DNA of 9,793 nucleotides from Actinobacteria bacterium UBA2236 (GTDB lineage Bacteria; Actinomycetota; Actinomycetes; Nanopelagicales; Nanopelagicaceae), in assembly GCA_002347935.1 (NCBI GenBank), contig DDYK01000062.1:3845-13637 (forward strand). The letters run 5' to 3'. The notes under the pieces are model-generated. The model was not told the origin of the DNA and did no database searches. It saw only the letters and a list, made by a program, of their open reading frames with translations. The translations under genes were made by a program, and so were the position numbers. This document shows positions 5,581 to 9,793 of the stretch, piece after piece. Each line of letters opens with the position of its first letter. Positions within the stretch are counted from its first letter, which is position 1.

Positions 5581-7544
5581 AGTATCCAGATTTAGAGAAA
5601 TTAGTTACGCGTTCCAAATTAATTGGAGCCGATCAATCTCTTGTTGTTTATGGAGGGGGAAACACCTCTGCCAAAGGTGAGATCACTGATTACTTGGGTC
5701 GTAAACGTTCGGTCTTGTGGGTCAAGGGATCTGGGGCTGATATGGCCTATGGCGAGGAGGCTGACTATCCCGCGCTCTATCTTGATGAACTATCAGCTCT
5801 TAAATCAAAAGGTGATTTAGATGATGACACTATGGTTGATTTTGTTACCAGAGCTTTAGTTGATCCCAGTGCCCGACGTCCATCAATTGAAACTTTGCTA
5901 CATGCTTTTCTGCCAGCCCGACACATCGATCATGTTCATGCAGATGCGATTTGTGCTCTAACTAATCATGAAGATGGCGCAGCTGCTGTTAGAGATGCTC
6001 TAGGTGAGGACTTTGCATATGTGGAGTGGATCAGACCAGGATTTAAATTATCGAAATTAGTTAGTGAATTAAAGGAGTATCAAGGGGTTGTTCTAGCTCA
6101 TCACGGACTTATTGTTTGGGATGATGATAGCCAGAAGTGCTATGCAAAAACTTTGGCTGCAGTAAGTAGAGCCGAGGAATTCTTGGGAACGCTAAAGAAA
6201 AAGCCAAAGGCAGAATTTGCACATCAAGATCTAAGTCAAGAACAAATTCGAGAACTTCTTCTTCACCTACGAGGAAAAATTGGCAAGAAACAAATATTGC
6301 GAGTTGACACACGGCTTAGGAAGATTGCTGATCGAAAAGACCTCGAAAAAGTTGTTGCTGCCGGGGCGGCAAGTGCTGACCATATGCTTCGAATTAGGCC
6401 TTGGTCTTGCATATTGACTCCAGAGAGCGTTGATGTAGCAGTTGACTCGTATAGAGCGCGTTATGAAGATTATTTTGAAAGTAACAAGAATTTATTGCCT
6501 GAAGGTTATTCCAGCCATGGAAGTGATCCCAAGCTATTTATCACGCCAGGAATTGGGATGATTGCTGGGGGAGCAACAATTAGCGAAACCAAGATGATGG
6601 CTGATATTGCCTTCCATACTCATAGCGTTGGTTCAACTGTCGTTGACTCTTTCCCTAAACCCAGAACCCTGCCTGATAGAGAAATATTTGGTTTCGACTA
6701 CTGGCCTATGGAGCTCTACAAATTGAAGTTAAAGCCTAAAGCCCCGAAGATGAGTGGGAACATATTTATTGTTACTGGAGCAGGTAGTGGAATAGGAAGG
6801 GGGATTGCTTTACACCTTGGATCTCTTGGAGCAAATCTAGTTTTAGCGGACCTAGACCGTGAGGGACTTGCGCAAACTGAGGAAGAATTTGCTGATGGGA
6901 AGTTTTCAAAACCTCTCTTAGTTCAGGGAGATCAGAGCGATGAAAGTGTGGTTATAGAGACTTTAAATCGAACTATAGATAATTTCGGTGGGCTAGATGG
7001 TGTGGTTTTCAATGCTGGCATTGGAGTGCCTGGTTCTTTAGAAGAACTAGATTCCTCTCACTGGCGAAGAGGATTAGAAATAAATCTCACAAGTTCTTTC
7101 TTATTAACAAAGCACACCATGCGCATACTGCGTAGACAAGGTATGGGTGGCTCTCTAGTTTATATTGCAAGCAAAAATGCATTTGCACCCGGTGCTGGCT
7201 TTGGCGGATACTCAGTTTCAAAGGCTGGAATGATTCAGCTGATGAGAATTGCAGCACTTGAAGGTGGATCTCTTGGAATCAGAGCTAATGCCTTAAACCC
7301 CGATGCAGTCTTTGATAACAGCAAACTCTGGGAGGGCGGAATTCGCGAGCAAAGGGCGAAAGAACATGGTGTAAAACCTGAAGAACTTGAGGATTTCTAT
7401 GCCAAACGCAATATTCTCAAAGCCAGAGTGCGTTCTTTAGATGTTGCTCGCTCGGTTGCACATCTACTTTCGGACGAATCTTCTCGGACCACAGGCGCAG
7501 TAATCCCGGTAGATGGCGGAGTTGCCGCTGGATTTCCAAGATAG
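5577..7544 (+). CDS. Class II aldolase / short-chain dehydrogenase fusion (RhaEW/YuxG-like)
   Basis: Bifunctional enzyme of 655 residues. The N-terminal zinc-dependent class II aldolase domain (about 1-205) has the phosphate-binding GGGNTS (26-31), likely catalytic Glu105 in SIETLLHAF, and metal ligands in DHVH (His119, His121) and HHG (His175/176). A linker region of about 215-390 follows. The C-terminal SDR domain (about 393-655) has TGAGSGIG at 400-407, NAG at 479-481, Asn503, and the Ser532-Tyr545-Lys549 catalytic set. The closest known family is the rhamnulose-1-phosphate aldolase/lactaldehyde dehydrogenase fusion, which cleaves a ketose-1-phosphate to DHAP and an aldehyde and oxidises the aldehyde with NAD. 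No rhamnose isomerase or kinase is present here; instead it is coupled by a four-base overlap to an MtnA-type isomerase and followed by nucleoside-degrading genes. An AAGGTGA ribosome site precedes the ATG by six bases. Domain calls are firm; the substrate is open. Confidence 0.9.
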   Translation: MKYPDLEKLVTRSKLIGADQSLVVYGGGNTSAKGEITDYLGRKRSVLWVKGSGADMAYGEEADYPALYLDELSALKSKGDLDDDTMVDFVTRALVDPSARRPSIETLLHAFLPARHIDHVHADAICALTNHEDGAAAVRDALGEDFAYVEWIRPGFKLSKLVSELKEYQGVVLAHHGLIVWDDDSQKCYAKTLAAVSRAEEFLGTLKKKPKAEFAHQDLSQEQIRELLLHLRGKIGKKQILRVDTRLRKIADRKDLEKVVAAGAASADHMLRIRPWSCILTPESVDVAVDSYRARYEDYFESNKNLLPEGYSSHGSDPKLFITPGIGMIAGGATISETKMMADIAFHTHSVGSTVVDSFPKPRTLPDREIFGFDYWPMELYKLKLKPKAPKMSGNIFIVTGAGSGIGRGIALHLGSLGANLVLADLDREGLAQTEEEFADGKFSKPLLVQGDQSDESVVIETLNRTIDNFGGLDGVVFNAGIGVPGSLEELDSSHWRRGLEINLTSSFLLTKHTMRILRRQGMGGSLVYIASKNAFAPGAGFGGYSVSKAGMIQLMRIAALEGGSLGIRANALNPDAVFDNSKLWEGGIREQRAKEHGVKPEELEDFYAKRNILKARVRSLDVARSVAHLLSDESSRTTGAVIPVDGGVAAGFPR

Positions 7545-7547
7545 GAG
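7543..7547 (+). promoter_or_regulatory. Ribosome binding site for cytidine deaminase, overlapping the previous stop
   Basis: AGGAG overlaps the TAG stop of the aldolase fusion by two bases and lies four bases before the ATG at 7552. It selects 7552 over the upstream in-frame ATG at 7513, which lies inside the previous gene with no such site, and suggests translational reinitiation. Confidence 0.7.
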
Positions 7548-7551
7548 CGAA

Positions 7552-7944
7552 ATGATCGAGTGGAAGTCGTTGCAAGATGAGGCAATTAAAGCTTCTAAGA
7601 AGGCTTATGCTCCTTATTCAAACTTTCCAGTTGGAGCTGCTGGCTTTGTTAGTGATGGGCGAATAGTTAGCGGCTGCAATATTGAAAATGCTAGCTATGG
7701 CTTAACGCTCTGTGCTGAGTGTTCCATGATTTCAAATTTACTCATGAGCGGTGGCGGACGGTTAGTTGCTGTGGTCTGCGTAGATGGCAAGGGAGAACTT
7801 CTATCACCATGTGGTCGTTGTCGCCAACTTCTATTTGAACATGGCGGAAATGAACTTCAACTATTAACGCCATCAGGCCCTCAAGACATGTCTGTAATTC
7901 TTCCTTGGGGTTTTGGGCCCGATGATTTAGAAAAGAAGAAATAA
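7552..7944 (+). CDS. cdd: Cytidine deaminase
   Basis: Hydrolyses cytidine and deoxycytidine to uridine and deoxyuridine plus ammonia, feeding the phosphorylase encoded directly downstream. It has 130 residues, the standard length of the small tetrameric bacterial enzyme. Seen features: substrate-binding NIEN (43-46), catalytic CAE with zinc ligand Cys54 and proton-shuttle Glu56, and the zinc motif PCGRC with Cys87 and Cys90. The YSNFPVGAAG segment (22-31) is also family-typical. The frame is open back to an ATG at 7513, but AGGAG four bases before 7552 and the conserved N-terminus support the shorter form. The stop lies five bases before the phosphorylase ATG. Confidence in the function is high. 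Confidence 0.96.
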   Translation: MIEWKSLQDEAIKASKKAYAPYSNFPVGAAGFVSDGRIVSGCNIENASYGLTLCAECSMISNLLMSGGGRLVAVVCVDGKGELLSPCGRCRQLLFEHGGNELQLLTPSGPQDMSVILPWGFGPDDLEKKK

Positions 7945-7949
7945 AGATA

Positions 7950-9236
7950 ATGAGTGAAGCTTTTGATGCTGTTGAGATCATTACCGCAAAGCGTGATAAA
8001 AATGAGTTAAGTGATCTGCAGATTGACTGGATAGTTGATGCCTACACCCGCGGGGTCGTAGCTGACGAACAAGTCTCAGCTTTATTGATGGCGATTTTAT
8101 TAAATGGCATGACGATGCGTGAGATCTCGCGCTGGACAGATGCAATGATTAATAGTGGCGAGAAAATGAATTGGTCCAGTCTGGGAGTTCCAACTGTAGA
8201 TAAACATTCAACAGGTGGCGTGGGAGATAAAATCACACTTCCACTGGCTCCACTGGTTGCTGCTTGCGGAGCTGCTGTGCCACAACTATCGGGTAGGGGC
8301 CTTGGCCATACTGGCGGAACGCTAGATAAAATGGAATCAATTCCTGGTTGGCAAGCATCTCTAAGTAATGAGCAGATGCTCAAGGTATTAAAGGATGTAG
8401 GGGCAGTAATTTGCGCGGCAGGTGCAGGTTTAGCACCGGCCGATAAGAAGCTCTATGCACTGCGCGATGTGACAGGAACAGTGCCAGCTATTCCACTAAT
8501 TGCTTCATCAATTATGAGCAAGAAAATTGCTGAGGGAACCAGCGCCTTAGTTCTAGATGTGAAGACAGGCTCTGGTGCATTTATGTCTGATCCAGAAAAA
8601 GCTAAAGAGCTAGCAAGCGTTATGGTTGAACTTGGAAAGCGGGCGGGGGTAAATACCAGAGCACTTGTTACTGCAATGGATGTGCCACTTGGATTAACTG
8701 CTGGTAACGCTCTTGAAGTTCGTGAATCAATAGAAGTTCTTGCAGGGGGTGGACCAGGAGATGTTGTCGAGCTAACCCTAATTTTGGCAAGAGAGATGCT
8801 CGATGCTGCCAAGGTAAATGGCAAAGATCCTGAAGTTGCACTTAAAGATGGAAGCGCGATGGATCGATGGAAAAAGATGGTCAGGGCCCAAGGTGGAGAT
8901 CCCGACGCCCCACTTCCAACTGCGAAAGAGAAATTAGTGATTACTGCAGAGAGAGGCGGAACTATCTCCTCAATGGATGCGCTAAAAGTAGGAATTAGCG
9001 CATGGCGACTTGGCGCAGGAAGAGCGCGACAAGGGCAGGCGGTTCAATCAGGAGCAGGGATTGAAATTCATGCCAAACCTGGAGAGAAGATAGTTAGCGG
9101 ATCTGCGCTATTTACACTTCATAGCGATGATGTTGAGAGATTTGAACGAGCCAGCAAAGCCCTAGAGGGGGCGGTTAGTATTTCTGAAAATGGTGAAGTT
9201 GCAGAGAGATTGCCGCTGGTAATAACTAAGTTCTAA
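7950..9236 (+). CDS. deoA: Thymidine / pyrimidine-nucleoside phosphorylase
   Basis: Phosphorolysis of thymidine, deoxyuridine and possibly uridine to the free base and (deoxy)ribose-1-phosphate. At 428 residues it has full length, with all three family regions: an N-terminal alpha domain, a glycine-rich phosphate-binding KHSTGGVGDK (85-94), the family signature SGRGLGHTGGTLDKMES (114-130), pyrimidine-contact residues Arg172, Ser187 and Lys191, and a C-terminal domain with GAGRARQGQ (356-363). The IASSIMSKK stretch (184-192) resembles pyrimidine nucleoside phosphorylases that also accept uridine, while other stretches resemble thymidine phosphorylases, so breadth cannot be settled by sight. 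It begins five bases after cdd with only a weak AAAGA-type site, suggesting coupling. It is the last gene of the operon; its stop overlaps the stop of the convergent neighbour. Whether to name it deoA or pdp is uncertain. Confidence 0.95.
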   Translation: MSEAFDAVEIITAKRDKNELSDLQIDWIVDAYTRGVVADEQVSALLMAILLNGMTMREISRWTDAMINSGEKMNWSSLGVPTVDKHSTGGVGDKITLPLAPLVAACGAAVPQLSGRGLGHTGGTLDKMESIPGWQASLSNEQMLKVLKDVGAVICAAGAGLAPADKKLYALRDVTGTVPAIPLIASSIMSKKIAEGTSALVLDVKTGSGAFMSDPEKAKELASVMVELGKRAGVNTRALVTAMDVPLGLTAGNALEVRESIEVLAGGGPGDVVELTLILAREMLDAAKVNGKDPEVALKDGSAMDRWKKMVRAQGGDPDAPLPTAKEKLVITAERGGTISSMDALKVGISAWRLGAGRARQGQAVQSGAGIEIHAKPGEKIVSGSALFTLHSDDVERFERASKALEGAVSISENGEVAERLPLVITKF

Positions 9237-9793
9237 ACACCAATTGGATGCCAGAGTGTCTTGAATTCCATATACGCAAGAATTCGCTCTGGAGATTTAT
9301 CAGATGAAAAACTATGTACTCTCTTTAGATTATCAACACTTGATATACGAAGAGCGGCAACGCCCTTACTATCAACGCCGCTTAGATCTAACCCATCAAT
9401 CTCCATATGTGAAGCTAAATGTGGGGTTAATTCCTCACTAATACCAGTGAGGATATTTACTACTCCTGCTGGAACATCAGAGGTTGCGAGGCACTCAGCA
9501 AGTGTGATCGCAGATAGTGGGCGACTCTGGCTGGCAAGTAAGACCGCACAATTTCCTGCTGCCAAGACTGGAGCAAGCCCTAGAACTACCCCCAAGAGTG
9601 AAGATTTTTCTTCAGCGACAATTCCAACCACACCTAGTGGCTCTGCAACTGTGAAATTAAAGTAAGGCCCTGCAACAGGATTAGTGCCTCCTGCAATTGT
9701 CGAAATCTTATCGCTCCATCCGGCATACCAGACCCAAGTATCAATTGCTTGCCTAACTTGTCCTTGAGCTTGCTTACTACTTACTGATTCCAT
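9233..9793 (-). CDS. Aldehyde-dehydrogenase-like protein lacking catalytic region (N-terminus beyond right edge)
   Basis: The C-terminal 186 residues are visible; the Met at the window edge is probably internal, because family alignment places it about 100 residues or more from a normal start. Clear ALDH cofactor-domain similarity: AIDTWVWYAGWSDKI, EPLGVVG, LGLAPVLAAGN and DVPAGVVNILTG. Key residues are replaced: the PWNF motif is replaced by AEEKSS, the cofactor lysine of VLKPAE reads VLLASQ, and the protein ends soon after the FTGS-equivalent LSGV, so the ELGGK glutamate and GQxC cysteine domain is absent. It ends in EFKTLWHPIGV, a tail I associate with the second, short ALDH paralogue of actinobacterial deoxyribose (deoC) clusters. 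The end appears natural, not a frameshift. It probably acts as a partner or scaffold of a full ALDH encoded to the right; that is inference. Confidence 0.8.
   Translation of the reverse strand: MESVSSKQAQGQVRQAIDTWVWYAGWSDKISTIAGGTNPVAGPYFNFTVAEPLGVVGIVAEEKSSLLGVVLGLAPVLAAGNCAVLLASQSRPLSAITLAECLATSDVPAGVVNILTGISEELTPHLASHMEIDGLDLSGVDSKGVAALRISSVDNLKRVHSFSSDKSPERILAYMEFKTLWHPIGV

Noticed and set aside
7513..7551. Earlier in-frame ATG for cytidine deaminase
   Set aside because: It lies inside the aldolase fusion gene without a ribosome site; AGGAG precedes 7552 and the family N-terminus begins there.
1..9793. CRISPR arrays, tRNA/rRNA genes, insertion sequences, phage or toxin-antitoxin modules
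   Set aside because: No direct repeat arrays, no tRNA-like cloverleaf or rRNA segments, no transposase and no terminal repeats were seen; the window is filled by metabolic and transport genes.

Overview
The window is a nucleoside uptake and catabolism locus from a bacterium, most likely an actinobacterium with a streamlined genome. By eye the DNA is AT-leaning, unlike typical high-GC Actinobacteria, which would suit a freshwater acI/Nanopelagicales-type lineage. The actinobacterial inference rests on the TP/Cdd pair next to a short, catalytically empty aldehyde-dehydrogenase paralogue, several GTG starts, an apparently leaderless GTG gene with a TANNNT -10 box, and very tight gene packing. 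Genus-level placement is a guess.

Left half (1-4311, minus strand, read right to left): an ABC importer of the BMP/PnrA nucleoside family. The order is secreted binding protein (3280-4311), a 14-bp perfect hairpin (3220-3257), permease 1 (2110-3174), permease 2 (1130-2110) and a two-domain ATPase (starts at 1133 and runs off the left edge). The three membrane/ATPase genes overlap by 1 and 4 bases, so they look translationally coupled. The hairpin separates the abundant binding protein from the rest.

Centre (4312-4569): a 258-base divergent control region. It holds a 20-bp imperfect dyad (4526-4545) centred on the -35 position of the rightward promoter, a -10 box (TAGACT, 4558-4563) placed exactly for leaderless initiation at the GTG at 4570, and a separate perfect 12-bp palindrome (4358-4369) on the importer side. 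No regulator gene lies in the window.

Right half (4570-9236, plus strand): a four-gene operon with gaps or overlaps of 7 bases or fewer. It encodes an MtnA-family sugar-1-phosphate isomerase, a class II aldolase fused to a short-chain dehydrogenase (RhaEW/YuxG-like), cytidine deaminase, and thymidine/pyrimidine-nucleoside phosphorylase. The convergent gene at the right edge (9233-9793, minus) is the C-terminal part of an aldehyde-dehydrogenase-like protein lacking the usual catalytic region.

The most interesting reading is that the importer and operon form one pathway: nucleoside uptake, deamination of cytidine, phosphorolysis to base plus (deoxy)ribose-1-phosphate, isomerisation of the 1-phosphate to ribulose-1-phosphate, aldol cleavage to DHAP plus a short aldehyde (glycolaldehyde), and oxidation of that aldehyde by the fused dehydrogenase. 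The individual families are recognised with confidence. The joined pathway and its substrate are inference. The alternatives are 5'-deoxyadenosine/methylthioadenosine salvage of the DHAP-shunt type, or rhamnose catabolism for the fusion enzyme.
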